64,000 nt of DNA, from NCBI RefSeq assembly GCF_001026695.1, contig NZ_LDNB01000017.1, forward strand, positions 186,206-250,205. Direction: 5' to 3'. Shown here piece after piece: positions 8,055-16,841 of this stretch. Each line of letters opens with the position of its first letter. The first letter of the stretch is position 1. Below the pieces are notes generated by a model. That model ran no database searches and had not been told where the DNA came from. It saw only the letters and a list, made by a program, of their open reading frames with translations. This DNA comes from Neobacillus vireti. Its GTDB lineage: Bacteria > Bacillota > Bacilli > Bacillales > Cytobacillaceae. The translations under genes were made by a program, and so were the position numbers.

Positions 8055-8954
8055 ATGGAAATTATTTATAAAGACCAGTGTGTACTGAATATGTCACGCA
8101 ACAATCCAGTTGTGAAAAAGGTACAGCCGGGAAGTACTGTCATTTTTGAAACGTATGATTGCTTCAGTAATCAAATTCAGCAGGAAGACCAGCCTTTTAG
8201 CTCAGTCGGCTGGGATAAAATAAATCCGGCTACGGGTCCATTATTTGTAGAAGGGGCGGAGCCGGGGGATATTTTAAAAGTGGAAATAGCAGATATTAAA
8301 ATCGAACACAAAGGTGTCATGACGACGGCTCCGAAACTTGGCGTACTTGGTGATATTGTGACCGGCGAAACGACAAAAATTATTGCCATTCAAGACGGAA
8401 AAGCGATTTTCAACGAGAAAATTCAGATTCCCATTAAACCGATGATTGGTGTAATTGGCACCGCACCTGCAGATGGGGATATTCCTACTGGAACTCCGGG
8501 TGATCATGGCGGCAATATGGACTGTAAAAAAATCATAAAAGGCTCCACCTTATATTTACCAGTCAATGTCTCCGGTGCGCTCCTGTCGATGGGCGATTTA
8601 CATGCGGTGATGGCCGACGGGGAAATTGTCATATGCGGATTAGAAATTCCGGGAGAAGTAACCATCAAAGTGGATGTTATAAAAGGAGAATCCTATCCTT
8701 TACCAATGCTTGTTAGTGAAGAGAGACTAATAATGATTGCCTCGGCAGAAACATTGGATGAAGCGGGCAAACTTGCAACGGTAAATATGCACACGTTTAT
8801 CGTCGAACAGCTTGGACTGCCAATTGACGAAGCTGCAATGCTCTTATCCTTAGTTGGTGACTTAAGAATATGTCAGGTTGTTGATCCATTAATGACAGCA
8901 CGAATGGAGCTGCCACAATGGATATTAGATCAATATAATTACAAAACAAAGTAG
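8055..8954 (+). CDS. Acetamidase/formamidase family protein
   Basis: 299 aa, the usual size of FmdA/AmdA-family amidases, which release ammonia from formamide, acetamide or similar short amides. Family landmarks are HGGNMDCKKI, TLYLPVNVSGALLSMGD with LHAVMADGE just after it, and a Pro/Gly-rich N-terminal half with EGAEPGDILKVEI. The ATG at 8055 is eight bases after AAGGAG; ATG 8052 is also possible. A gap of 260 bp with repeats and a palindrome separates it from the gene upstream, so it likely has its own promoter. With the P1 peptidase downstream it may form an amide/peptide-hydrolysis unit feeding amines into the preceding pathway. True substrate unknown. Confidence 0.85.
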   Translation: MEIIYKDQCVLNMSRNNPVVKKVQPGSTVIFETYDCFSNQIQQEDQPFSSVGWDKINPATGPLFVEGAEPGDILKVEIADIKIEHKGVMTTAPKLGVLGDIVTGETTKIIAIQDGKAIFNEKIQIPIKPMIGVIGTAPADGDIPTGTPGDHGGNMDCKKIIKGSTLYLPVNVSGALLSMGDLHAVMADGEIVICGLEIPGEVTIKVDVIKGESYPLPMLVSEERLIMIASAETLDEAGKLATVNMHTFIVEQLGLPIDEAAMLLSLVGDLRICQVVDPLMTARMELPQWILDQYNYKTK

Positions 8955-9028
8955 ACCTGCTTCATCAATCCCAATTTATTTTACAGAGAAAGTCATGAAT
9001 CGCAGATTTTATTAGAATTATGGAAAGC

Positions 9029-9069
9029 GGGTCAGTCCCACTTTTATGAAATAGAAGGGGAACTGACCC
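9029..9069. repeat. GGGTCAGT...ACTGACCC hairpin repeat
   Basis: Arms GGGTCAGT (9029-9036) and ACTGACCC (9062-9069) pair, and the inner bases extend the stem with mismatches. This is one member of the palindrome family seen elsewhere in the window. It lies between the acetamidase and peptidase genes and may attenuate or terminate transcription. Confidence 0.6.
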
Positions 9070-9138
9070 AAACAAAATCTGGAAATGAGGACTTTACTTT
9101 TTTTACATATCATCCGACTTAAAGGAAGGAAAAAGACT

Positions 9139-10239
9139 ATGAGCAAAAAGCGAGCACGAGATCTTGGATTGCCATTTCCCGGTATTCCAGGGGAATTTAA
9201 TGCATTAACAGATGTTCCAGGTGTAGAAATCGGGTTTACCACAATCATAGAAGGTGAAGGACAAGTTCAGATCGGTAAAGGTCCAATCCGAACTGGGGTG
9301 ACAGCCATTTTGCCTCGTGGTAAAAAAGAAAAAATGAAGCCGATTTGGGCAGGGTTTTACAGTCTAAATGGTAATGGTGAAATGACAGGCGTGCATTGGG
9401 TGAATGATGGCGGCTATTTTCTAAGTCCAATTTGTATAACAAATACCCATTCAGTTGGAATTGCTCACCATGCAACAACAAAATGGATGGTGAATAACTA
9501 TGAAAAACAATTCAGCACCGAACATTTATGGGCGATGCCCGTGATTGCTGAAACATATGACGGTGTTCTTAACGACATTAACGGGCAGCATATTACTGAA
9601 GAGCATGTTCTCTCAGCAATTGATGGGGCTCATCCAGGACCAGTATCCGAAGGGAATGTTGGCGGAGGGACGGGGATGATCTGTTACGAATTTAAAGGGG
9701 GAACGGGAACATCTTCACGTGTTGTCACGATTAATGGGCAACAACATCATATCGGTGTTCTTGTTCAAGCAAACTTTGGTTTACGTGAATGGCTTACCAT
9801 TATAGGTGTCCCTGTCGGAAAACATATGAGTAATGGAAAGCTTTTAGAAAATGAACAAGGTTCAATCATTGTCATTATAGGGACAGATATTCCAATGCTA
9901 CCCCATCAACTAAAAAGGGTTGCTAAGCGTGCCGCAATTGGTATTGGCAGGAGCGGGAGCCCTGGGGGAAATAGTTCAGGTGATATTTTTCTTGCCTTTT
10001 CAACTGCCAATGAAATGGATATTCTCCAATTATCACAAGAAAAATTGACGATGGAATTTGTCAATGATGAAGGATTTGACCCAATTTATGAAGCTGTTTG
10101 CCAAGCAGTGGATGAATCAGTCGTTAATGCTTTGATTGCCGCGGAATCAATGACTACCGTTAAACCATATGGGAAAATAGTCCACGCAATCAATCATGAA
10201 GAACTTTTGCGAGTAATGAGAGAATATAATCGGGTTTAA
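9139..10239 (+). CDS. P1-family (DmpA-type) aminopeptidase, self-processing Ntn hydrolase
   Basis: 366 aa from ATG 9139, which has SD AAAGGAAGGA; a TTG-type extension to 9085 is unsupported. The N-terminus shows LTDVPGVEIGFTT and the middle GNVGGGTGMICYEFKGGTG, both typical of L-aminopeptidase/D-esterase proteins. The processing site GGNSSGDIFLAFS sits at ~276-288; by family analogy the chain is cut before the second Ser (~S280), which becomes the N-terminal nucleophile of the beta chain. The residue before it is Ser where DmpA has Gly. Members act on N-terminal D/L or beta-amino acids. It follows the acetamidase on the same strand across a hairpin repeat. Confidence 0.87.
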   Translation: MSKKRARDLGLPFPGIPGEFNALTDVPGVEIGFTTIIEGEGQVQIGKGPIRTGVTAILPRGKKEKMKPIWAGFYSLNGNGEMTGVHWVNDGGYFLSPICITNTHSVGIAHHATTKWMVNNYEKQFSTEHLWAMPVIAETYDGVLNDINGQHITEEHVLSAIDGAHPGPVSEGNVGGGTGMICYEFKGGTGTSSRVVTINGQQHHIGVLVQANFGLREWLTIIGVPVGKHMSNGKLLENEQGSIIVIIGTDIPMLPHQLKRVAKRAAIGIGRSGSPGGNSSGDIFLAFSTANEMDILQLSQEKLTMEFVNDEGFDPIYEAVCQAVDESVVNALIAAESMTTVKPYGKIVHAINHEELLRVMREYNRV

Positions 10240-10351
10240 GAAGTTATTTGTGGAAGCCTTACCTACCACAATGTTGTTTAATATAGTAAAATAAGATGAA
10301 ATGATTAGAGTAAAGGCAACATTCGAATTTATACAGTGTGGAGGATATAAG

Positions 10352-11302
10352 GTGACGTATCATTTAAATAATAGATTTAAAATGTTTACATTGAATTCAA
10401 ATCAAACACTTGCAAACGAGATGGCCGAGCTTTTGGGCTGTGAGTTGGGCAAATGCTCTGTAACTAAATTTAGTGATGGAGAAATTCAAATTCATATCGA
10501 AGAAAGTGTACGTGGCAGTGAGGTATTTATTGTTCAATCGACCTCCTACCCGGTTAATGAAAATATCATGGAGCTTCTTATTATGCTGGATTCCTTTAAG
10601 AGGGCTTCTGCGAGAACAATTAATGTAGTTATTCCTTACTATGGGTATGGACGCCAAGATCGAAAGGCTCGTTCTCGGGAACCAATTACGGCGAAATTAG
10701 TGGCTAACCTATTAGAAGCTGCTGGAGCAACTAGAGTTCTTACAATGGATCTCCATACACCGCAGCTTCAAGGTTTTTTTGATATTCCAGTTGACCACTT
10801 AATAGGCGTCCCTATCCTAACACAGTATTTTAAAAATAAAGGATTAGACGATATTGTTGTCGTTGCGCCGCATAATGGCAGCATCGGCAGAGCGAGAAAA
10901 ATGGCCAATCTTTTACATGCTCCACTTGCGCTTATCGATAAACGAAAACTTGAGGAAAATGAACACGAATCCCTCAATGTCATTGGTAATGTTGAAGGGA
11001 AAAATGCCATCATCATTGATGATTTAATTGATACAGCTGAAACCATTACATCCGCAGCTAAGGCATTAGCAGAAAATGGGGCAACATCTATTTATGCCGG
11101 CTGTACCCATCCTGTTTTCACCGGGCAAGCGATTGAAAAAATTCAACTGTCACCGATTAAAGAATTAGTAGTGACGAATACGATAAAGTTACCGGAAGAG
11201 AAAATGATTGGAAAAATAAGAATGATATCCGTTGCACCATTGCTTGTAGAGGCAATTGATCGGATCCATAATGAAAAAGCCGTAAGTCCTTTATTTGAAT
11301 AG
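10352..11302 (+). CDS. Divergent ribose-phosphate pyrophosphokinase (PRPP synthetase) paralogue
   Basis: 316 aa from GTG 10352, seven bases after GGAGG. Much of the Prs fold is conserved: [34 protein letters not shown] (catalytic flexible loop), [18 protein letters not shown]. Other sites differ from Bacillus Prs: VVSPDHGGVTRARK is here [14 protein letters not shown]; the Arg/Pro-rich KRRPRPN segment is KRKLEEN; and the ribose-5-phosphate loop DDIIDTAGTIT is [11 protein letters not shown], putting Glu at a normally invariant Gly. It is therefore unlikely to be the housekeeping Prs, which is usually beside glmU. It may have reduced activity or a regulatory role. It stands alone with its own terminator. 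Confidence 0.85.
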   Translation: MTYHLNNRFKMFTLNSNQTLANEMAELLGCELGKCSVTKFSDGEIQIHIEESVRGSEVFIVQSTSYPVNENIMELLIMLDSFKRASARTINVVIPYYGYGRQDRKARSREPITAKLVANLLEAAGATRVLTMDLHTPQLQGFFDIPVDHLIGVPILTQYFKNKGLDDIVVVAPHNGSIGRARKMANLLHAPLALIDKRKLEENEHESLNVIGNVEGKNAIIIDDLIDTAETITSAAKALAENGATSIYAGCTHPVFTGQAIEKIQLSPIKELVVTNTIKLPEEKMIGKIRMISVAPLLVEAIDRIHNEKAVSPLFE

Positions 11303-11311
11303 GTTTAGTGG

Positions 11312-11345
11312 AAAGCTGACTGTCTAAGATAGTTGGCTTTTTCAT
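11312..11345 (+). terminator. Rho-independent terminator after the prs paralogue
   Basis: Stem AAGCTGACTGTC / GATAGTTGGCTT with G-T pairs and a TAA loop, followed by TTTTTC. It begins about 10 bp after the stop codon at 11302. Confidence 0.65.
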
Positions 11346-11415
11346 ATTGAAAGGAAATGTTTGCATTTTCGAGAATAAATGAATAAAAATCCCGTAATAC
11401 CATTGATTTTAAGTA

Positions 11416-11868
11416 TTAAAATGGTTTAATTGTCATTAGAATAATTAAAATAATTGCTGAAATGTATAAGGTATTATTTAGTGGAACAGCCTGTTTAGCT
11501 ACTAGAATATATTCCGCTGGAAGCTCTTCACCATCATGATTTTCGAGGATCTCCATTTGAAGCTTTGCTTTCTTCGGAAGCATCCCAGCGGCAATTGGCT
11601 GCACCGCTATGTAAATGACCATGGATACAATATACCAAATTTCCTTAAATAAGTCCGGATGCATGATGCCCATGATGATGCCTGTTACCAGCAAGGTGAT
11701 ACTTCCAATTTTGGCCAATTTCTCCGTTCCTTGTGAAACTGACAGAGCAAACTTAGCCTGGGAAACATTTCTAACCTTTCCCATTAAAATGGGCATGCCA
11801 AAAGTAGAACCCAATCCGACTACTGCTGCGACAATGTGAATGAGTAAAACGAATGAGTAAAATGTCAT
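11416..11868 (-). CDS. Small four-helix membrane protein (DUF2269-like)
   Basis: 150 aa with four hydrophobic helices: an N-terminal FVLLIHIVAAVVGLGSTF helix, two central ones (ITLLVTGIIMGIM and IWYIVSMVIYIAVQPIAAG) and a C-terminal LYISAIILIILMTI helix. ATG at 11868 is preferred because GGAGGAGTG lies about eight bases upstream; the GTG at 11877 is within that SD. The layout with an early His in helix 1 resembles DUF2269 integral membrane proteins, but I am not sure of the family. It is divergent from the MFS gene at 11963 with 94 bp between starts, so they share a promoter region. Function unknown. Confidence 0.65.
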   Translation of the reverse strand: MTFYSFVLLIHIVAAVVGLGSTFGMPILMGKVRNVSQAKFALSVSQGTEKLAKIGSITLLVTGIIMGIMHPDLFKEIWYIVSMVIYIAVQPIAAGMLPKKAKLQMEILENHDGEELPAEYILVAKQAVPLNNTLYISAIILIILMTIKPF

Positions 11869-11962
11869 GTTCTTCACTCCTCCTTTATTACTACTTTTTT
11901 ATTTTACTGAATATTTCGGAAAATTAGAACACCTATTTAAAAAGGAAAGGCGGTCTGATTGT

Positions 11963-13261
11963 TTGTCTTATACAGCAGATAATTCAAAAGCTTTAGAAAG
12001 TCAACCGGAGTGGATACAAAATTACATTGATTCTCCGGAAAAACAAAGGCAGTTATATAAACGGACGTTGATGGTTGTAGTTCTTTCACAAATTTTTGGA
12101 GGTGCCGGACTTGCAGCCGGAATTACGGTCGGGGCACTGATTGCCCAAGATATGCTAGGTACTGATCGATTTGCCGGCATTCCTACTGCATTGTTCACTT
12201 TAGGTTCTGCAGCAGCAGCCTATCTTGTAGGGCGGCTTTCTCAACGTTATGGACGCCGGTTTGGTCTTGCCGCAGGATTCATTACTGGCGGTATTGGCGC
12301 CATCGGAGTTGTGATTGCGGCATTGACTAATAATCTTCTATTGCTCTTTGCCTCTCTATTAATCTATGGAGCTGGTTCAGCAACCAACCTTCAAGCTCGT
12401 TATGCTGGTACCGACATGGCCAATACGAAACAGCGGGCTACAGCCATTAGTATTGCCATGGTGTCCACCACGTTTGGAGCTGTTTCAGGTCCAAACCTGG
12501 TTGATGTCATGGGGGGATTTGCTGCGTCAATCGGTGTTCCAGCTTTAGCCGGCCCTTTTATATTAGCAGCAACAGCTTTTATCCTAGCTGGCTTGGTGCA
12601 CTTAATTTTCCTTCGTCCTGACCCACTCCTAGTAGCTAACGGTCTTGCAGCAGTGAAAAGAAGTAAAAAGGAAATTATTTCAATTGTGAACTCCGGCGAT
12701 ACTCAAAGGTTAGAGGGGCGGGGTATCGTTGTTGGAACAGCACTCATGATTTTTACCCAAATGGTTATGGTTGGTATTATGACGATGACACCCGTCCACA
12801 TGAGGCATCATGGACATGGTTTGAGTGAAGTCGGAATGGTTATCAGCATTCATGTGGCCTTCATGTATCTGCCATCCTTCCTGACTGGCATACTCGTTGA
12901 TAAAATTGGCAGAACGGCAATGGCCATTGCTGCTGGTACCACGCTGCTTGCAGCCGGTGTTTTTGCCGCTCTTGCACCCGCTGATTCCATGCTGTTTCTC
13001 ATCATCGCACTTGCCTTGCTCGGGCTCGGCTGGAACTTCGGTTTGATTTGCGGCACAGCACTTATCGTAGACGCAACCCTTCCCTCAACTCGGGCCAAAA
13101 CGCAGGGCACTGTAGATGTTTTGATTGCATTATCAGGAGCGACAGGGGGAGCACTTTCGGGGATGGTTGTTGCCCAATCGAGTTATGCAACACTCTCACT
13201 TGCAGGAGGCATCTTTTCACTATTGCTGATCCCGGTTGTTTTATGGTCCCGTCATAAATGA
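11963..13261 (+). CDS. Major facilitator superfamily transporter
   Basis: 432 aa from TTG 11963, which lies nine bases after AAAGGAAAGGCGG; the longer frame from 11867 would run through the divergent promoter region. Twelve hydrophobic segments are evident. After helix 2, VGRLSQRYGRRFGLAAGFI is the MFS loop 2-3 signature (G-x-x-x-D-R-x-G-R-R-like), and its second-half counterpart is LVDKIGRTAMAIAAG. The long central loop around KRSKKEIISIVNSGDTQRLE separates the two six-helix halves. It is probably a drug or metabolite exporter of the inner membrane. Substrate unknown; no regulator gene is adjacent. Confidence 0.87.
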   Translation: MSYTADNSKALESQPEWIQNYIDSPEKQRQLYKRTLMVVVLSQIFGGAGLAAGITVGALIAQDMLGTDRFAGIPTALFTLGSAAAAYLVGRLSQRYGRRFGLAAGFITGGIGAIGVVIAALTNNLLLLFASLLIYGAGSATNLQARYAGTDMANTKQRATAISIAMVSTTFGAVSGPNLVDVMGGFAASIGVPALAGPFILAATAFILAGLVHLIFLRPDPLLVANGLAAVKRSKKEIISIVNSGDTQRLEGRGIVVGTALMIFTQMVMVGIMTMTPVHMRHHGHGLSEVGMVISIHVAFMYLPSFLTGILVDKIGRTAMAIAAGTTLLAAGVFAALAPADSMLFLIIALALLGLGWNFGLICGTALIVDATLPSTRAKTQGTVDVLIALSGATGGALSGMVVAQSSYATLSLAGGIFSLLLIPVVLWSRHK

Positions 13262-13381
13262 AAGGACAGAGGGAAAAGGAAGGCTGACCCACCTTCAGAT
13301 TAACTTCATATTGGTAAGTGGGACAATAAACCCTTCCATGTGTCTCACATAGAAATATAAAAAATTGAAAGGAAGTTGTTT

Positions 13382-14455
13382 ATGCGCCTAAACACTGAAC
13401 TATGCGAAATACTAGGTATTACCTATCCGATAATTCAAGCTGGAATGGCTGGAGGCCCAACAACCGTGGATTTGGTTGCCAATGTTTCTAATGCAGGTGG
13501 GTTAGGAACCTTAGGCGCAGCCTATATGAAACCAGATGAGATAAGAACAGCGATTCGACAAATAAAGGTGAGGACTACAAAGCCATTTGCCGTGAACTTA
13601 TTTTGTACCAATTGGCAAGATCACTATGAAGGAGTAGAAGAGTCTCAGAAGGTACTGAATCCAATTCGAGAAAAGTTAGGTTTGAAGTATTTGGATCAGC
13701 AGGTGATGACAAACAACTTTTTTGATAAACAATTTGAAGTCCTATTGGAAGAAAAAGTAACTGTACTGTCTACCGCTTTCGGTGTTCTTCCCCCGGATAA
13801 AATGGCGGCAGCCAAGAAACAGGGAGTAACAGTTACGACGATGATAACGACTGTTCGAGAAGCCCAACTGGCAGAAAATGAGGGCGCAGATATCATCATC
13901 GCCCAAGGTAGTGACGCTGGCGGTCATAGAGGAACATTTGAAATAGAAAAAGATACTCATGGTGCCGCGATCGGAACCTTTTCCCTTGTCCCCCAGGTAG
14001 TGGATGCTGTTTCGGTACCAGTGGTGGCTGCAGGTGGAATCATGGATAGCCGCGGCATTGTTGCAGCATTGGCATTAGGGGCACAAGCAGTTCAAATGGG
14101 AACGGCATTCTTAACTACTATAGAGTCTGGTGCTCATCCAGTATATAAACAAGCACTAATCAAAAGTACAGAAGAAAGTACAGTTATTACCAAAGTCTTT
14201 TCAGGACGTCCGGCTAGAGGAATTAAAAATGCTTTTATAGAAGCCTACCAAGATGCAAAAATACCACCAGCCGATTTCCCAACCCAAAACACGTTGACCA
14301 GTGACATTCGAAGGGCAGCAGCTTTTCACAATAATCCCGACTATATGTCGCTGTGGGCTGGGCAGGCTACAAGACTATTACTAAACGAAATAACTGCTGA
14401 GAACTTAATAAGAAAGTTAGTAGCAGGTGCAGATCGAATACTTTTTAGTAAATAA
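13382..14455 (+). CDS. Nitronate monooxygenase (2-nitropropane dioxygenase family)
   Basis: 357 aa FMN-dependent TIM-barrel enzyme. It opens with LGITYPIIQAGMAGG, has the catalytic-His motif IIAQGSDAGGHRGTF, and binds the FMN phosphate with PVVAAGGIMDSRGI and ALGAQAVQMGTAFL. These are shared with nitronate monooxygenases that oxidise propionate-3-nitronate and similar toxins, and with the FabK enoyl-ACP reductases. No FabK-type acyl synthesis genes are nearby, which favours NMO. ATG 13382 is preceded by GAAAGGAAG; TTG 13376 adds two residues. It is monocistronic, ending at a hairpin shared with the convergent gene at 14523. Confidence 0.88.
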   Translation: MRLNTELCEILGITYPIIQAGMAGGPTTVDLVANVSNAGGLGTLGAAYMKPDEIRTAIRQIKVRTTKPFAVNLFCTNWQDHYEGVEESQKVLNPIREKLGLKYLDQQVMTNNFFDKQFEVLLEEKVTVLSTAFGVLPPDKMAAAKKQGVTVTTMITTVREAQLAENEGADIIIAQGSDAGGHRGTFEIEKDTHGAAIGTFSLVPQVVDAVSVPVVAAGGIMDSRGIVAALALGAQAVQMGTAFLTTIESGAHPVYKQALIKSTEESTVITKVFSGRPARGIKNAFIEAYQDAKIPPADFPTQNTLTSDIRRAAAFHNNPDYMSLWAGQATRLLLNEITAENLIRKLVAGADRILFSK

Positions 14456-14464
14456 ATTACTTAA

Positions 14465-14516
14465 GGGTTCATTCCCCCGATGCAATAAAGCATTACAGCG
14501 CCGGGGGAATAACCCA
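14465..14516. terminator. Bidirectional hairpin between convergent genes (palindrome family)
   Basis: Nested arms: GGGTT/AACCC outside and ATTCCCCCG (14471-14479) with CGGGGGAAT (14502-14510) inside; the loop contains GATGCAATAAAGCATTACAGC. It stands between the stop codons of the nitronate monooxygenase and the leftward RMD1-like gene. The loop resembles those of the repeats at 42439 and 46616. Confidence 0.7.
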
Positions 14517-14522
14517 TTTTTA

Positions 14523-15344
14523 CTAGTATTTTATTATCGTCAGAATGATCTCGAAGAGGATGAGAAAGACGATAATCCATTCCACGAAGAGTCCACGGAT
14601 GGAATGACTAATGGTGGAAAAACCATTCATGATGTTATATAAAATATCTGTTTTATTTTTCAAAATAATATATCTATCATTTAATTCGAAAAACTCGACC
14701 ATCTTGTCGTAAAATTCGTTTGCTGTGCTGCTTGTCCATGTTATATCAGGTTTATCTAAAATCATGATATACGCAAGCGTGTTGTATTCGTGGCGGACGA
14801 TTTTCGCGGTCGTCCTCGCCAGTTCTTTATTGCCGATTCTCAGCCTGCCTTTTTCCAGCCGGTCAATCATCATTTCGAGTTTGTCATGGATATTTCCGAG
14901 CTGCTCCTCTGTTTTCTCAAGTGCCACCGATTTGGCAAGGACCGTGGAAATCAATTCAGGAAAATAAACCTCATATTCTGGAACTACAATATATTCGTCC
15001 GTCAATTCAATATTTTCGGTTTCTTTGATATGAAGACTATAATCGTCCGTATATCTATTAGCATTCTTGATTTCAATATCCGGTTCATAGGAATGGAGGT
15101 ATTTCAAAAAGCAGGTTATCTCATTTGAGTCCGAATGATTAATGAAGACAACGCTGCCAAAGGAAAAAACCATCACCATTTGTGAGTCGTCCAGCTTTTT
15201 TTGCACGATGGTTTGGAGAATTTCGCCTTTTAGAATTAAAGGCTGTTCCCAAGTGAACTTTTTAGGAATGCCGCATTGAATGGCAATTTGGTTTAAATCA
15301 ATTTCATTCGTAATCGCAAATGCCTTAAAGTGGATAGGCGTCAT
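14523..15344 (-). CDS. RMD1/YagE (DUF155) family protein
   Basis: About 273 aa. The N-terminal half has VVFINHSDSNEI after a FSFGSV strand and the middle carries LAKSVALEKTEEQLG with ARTTAKIVRHEYN, as in the RMD1/RMND1/YagE family. A single C-terminal membrane helix (FVEWIIVFLILFEIILTII) would tether it to the membrane, as in yeast and human homologues of mitochondrial translation. Bacterial function is not established. ATG 15344 is chosen; a GTG at 15353 is in frame and lies within GGAAAGAGTG. It is a single gene, convergent with the nitronate monooxygenase. Confidence 0.8.
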   Translation of the reverse strand: MTPIHFKAFAITNEIDLNQIAIQCGIPKKFTWEQPLILKGEILQTIVQKKLDDSQMVMVFSFGSVVFINHSDSNEITCFLKYLHSYEPDIEIKNANRYTDDYSLHIKETENIELTDEYIVVPEYEVYFPELISTVLAKSVALEKTEEQLGNIHDKLEMMIDRLEKGRLRIGNKELARTTAKIVRHEYNTLAYIMILDKPDITWTSSTANEFYDKMVEFFELNDRYIILKNKTDILYNIMNGFSTISHSIRGLFVEWIIVFLILFEIILTIIKY

Positions 15345-15467
15345 TCTAATCACTCTTTCCAGCGAAATATTTACCTTGCAAGTAGAAAAATAAAAATTTC
15401 TTTTAATCTCTTTCTACAATTATTTCTATGAGAAGAACTAGATTAGAATGACAATGTTTTCTTATTT

Positions 15468-16631
15468 TTAAACTGTCTTATTTTGCTCTTGTTTGTGTAA
15501 TGTTGTGGTTTTTTTAGTCTTTACTCCAAATAAAAATCGTGTCATTCCCATTCGCTTAATGATTAGTTCATAAATTAATAGCGAAGCGATTAGTGTTGAT
15601 AGCATTATCAGTGTAAATTTTGCCGGAACACGCATGTCTAATCGGATCACATAATAGCTGATCACCACTAAAACACTTTGATGAATGATATAAATTGGAA
15701 ACGCCGCTTCATTTAAGTAGGGCAATATTTTATGACGGAAATTTAGAAATTTATTACCAAATCCTAGGATAACAATTAGTCCAAGCAGTGTATTAAGTGA
15801 GCGGAATAACGTTAGAAATATAGAAATTGTGGAAAAACCTTTCGCGTCAAGGTTATGGACCACAAGAATTGCCCAGATTGGCACGAGTATTAACACCAAT
15901 ATTAATGCCTTGAAACGAATACGATTAAACATTTCTTGATACCTTGGATCACTGCAGGATATATATCCAATAAGGAGGATGGCCAGATAGTAGAAGGGGT
16001 TTTGACCTCCTGGTGCAGGCAATGCTTGGGTAATCGTTAAAACAATAAAAAGTAACATAAAAATGAGTGGTTGACTGAAAATCTTATGAAACTTATTCAC
16101 TTTTTCTTTTCTATTTTGATTATTTAATAACGAAAAGACTGGTATTGCGGCAACAGAAAGTACAAATAAATAAAGGATAAACCATAGATGTGCCGGAGTA
16201 AACGTTCCAAAATAACCTGACAAATCACTAAAATCAGTGAAAAAATTCTTTAAGAATATAAAATAGGAGCCTGAAGATTCCCCAGTATGATCAAGTATGG
16301 CAAAATAACCTTGCGGCGGAACAATGAAGAGGACTCCAAATAATAGCGGGATTAATAATCTACCGATTCTTTCATTTAGAAAAAATGATGTGGATTTCAC
16401 GCGAAGGGCATACCAACTGGCCGATCCGGCTAACCAGAAAAGCAGCGGCATAAACCATATATTTGCAACGGAAATAAACCAGCTTAATCCCCAGCTCAAT
16501 GTTTCATTTTTCACATAAAAAGGATCCCAGTGATCAAAAACTCTCGCAGCATGAAACGGGAATAGTAGCAATATTGCGAAATTTCTTAACCAATCAATAT
16601 CATATCTTCGTAAGGAATCTTTATTATCCAT
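15468..16631 (-). CDS. Acyltransferase-3 (OafA/YrhL-like) membrane protein
   Basis: 387 aa with about ten membrane helices. The N-terminal RRYDIDWLRNFAILLLFPFH contains the Arg and His conserved in acyltransferase-3 enzymes, which move acyl groups onto extracellular sugars or lipids. PAHLWFILYLF in the middle and FPIYIIHQSVLVVISYYV near the end are further family hallmarks. There is no C-terminal SGNH domain, so any partner hydrolase or transferase must be separate. ATG 16631 has SD AAAGGGGAA. It is divergent from the beta-lactamase-like gene at 16842, also an envelope protein. The acyl acceptor is unknown. Confidence 0.85.
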   Translation of the reverse strand: MDNKDSLRRYDIDWLRNFAILLLFPFHAARVFDHWDPFYVKNETLSWGLSWFISVANIWFMPLLFWLAGSASWYALRVKSTSFFLNERIGRLLIPLLFGVLFIVPPQGYFAILDHTGESSGSYFIFLKNFFTDFSDLSGYFGTFTPAHLWFILYLFVLSVAAIPVFSLLNNQNRKEKVNKFHKIFSQPLIFMLLFIVLTITQALPAPGGQNPFYYLAILLIGYISCSDPRYQEMFNRIRFKALILVLILVPIWAILVVHNLDAKGFSTISIFLTLFRSLNTLLGLIVILGFGNKFLNFRHKILPYLNEAAFPIYIIHQSVLVVISYYVIRLDMRVPAKFTLIMLSTLIASLLIYELIIKRMGMTRFLFGVKTKKTTTLHKQEQNKTV

Positions 16632-16790
16632 TGTTTTTCCCCTTTACATTTGTTTTTATTTCCAATTTTACCTCGGATAAGAAAATTTGAGTAGTCATTT
16701 TATGGGCTTTTATGGAAAGTGATAGAGCTATTGTCTTACTTTGTTTTTCCGCCTTTATGTTAAATTAGGAAAATAGTATTCATTTGAAAT

Positions 16791-16818
16791 TTAGTTAGTG
16801 GTACAATTTTCCTATAAT
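16791..16818 (+). promoter_or_regulatory. Putative sigma-A promoter of the cell-wall-binding gene
   Basis: TTAGTT (16791-16796) and a perfect TATAAT (16813-16818) are spaced 16 bp apart, 24 bp before the ATG at 16842. The -10 box is strong and the -35 weak. Confidence 0.5.
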
Positions 16819-16841
16819 AGAAGGTTGATAGGGTGGGGAGA

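Noticed and set aside
13270-13345. Another member of the palindrome family (GCTGACCCACC ... GTGGGACA)
   Set aside because: Arms pair poorly and no T run follows; only mentioned as a possible worn copy.
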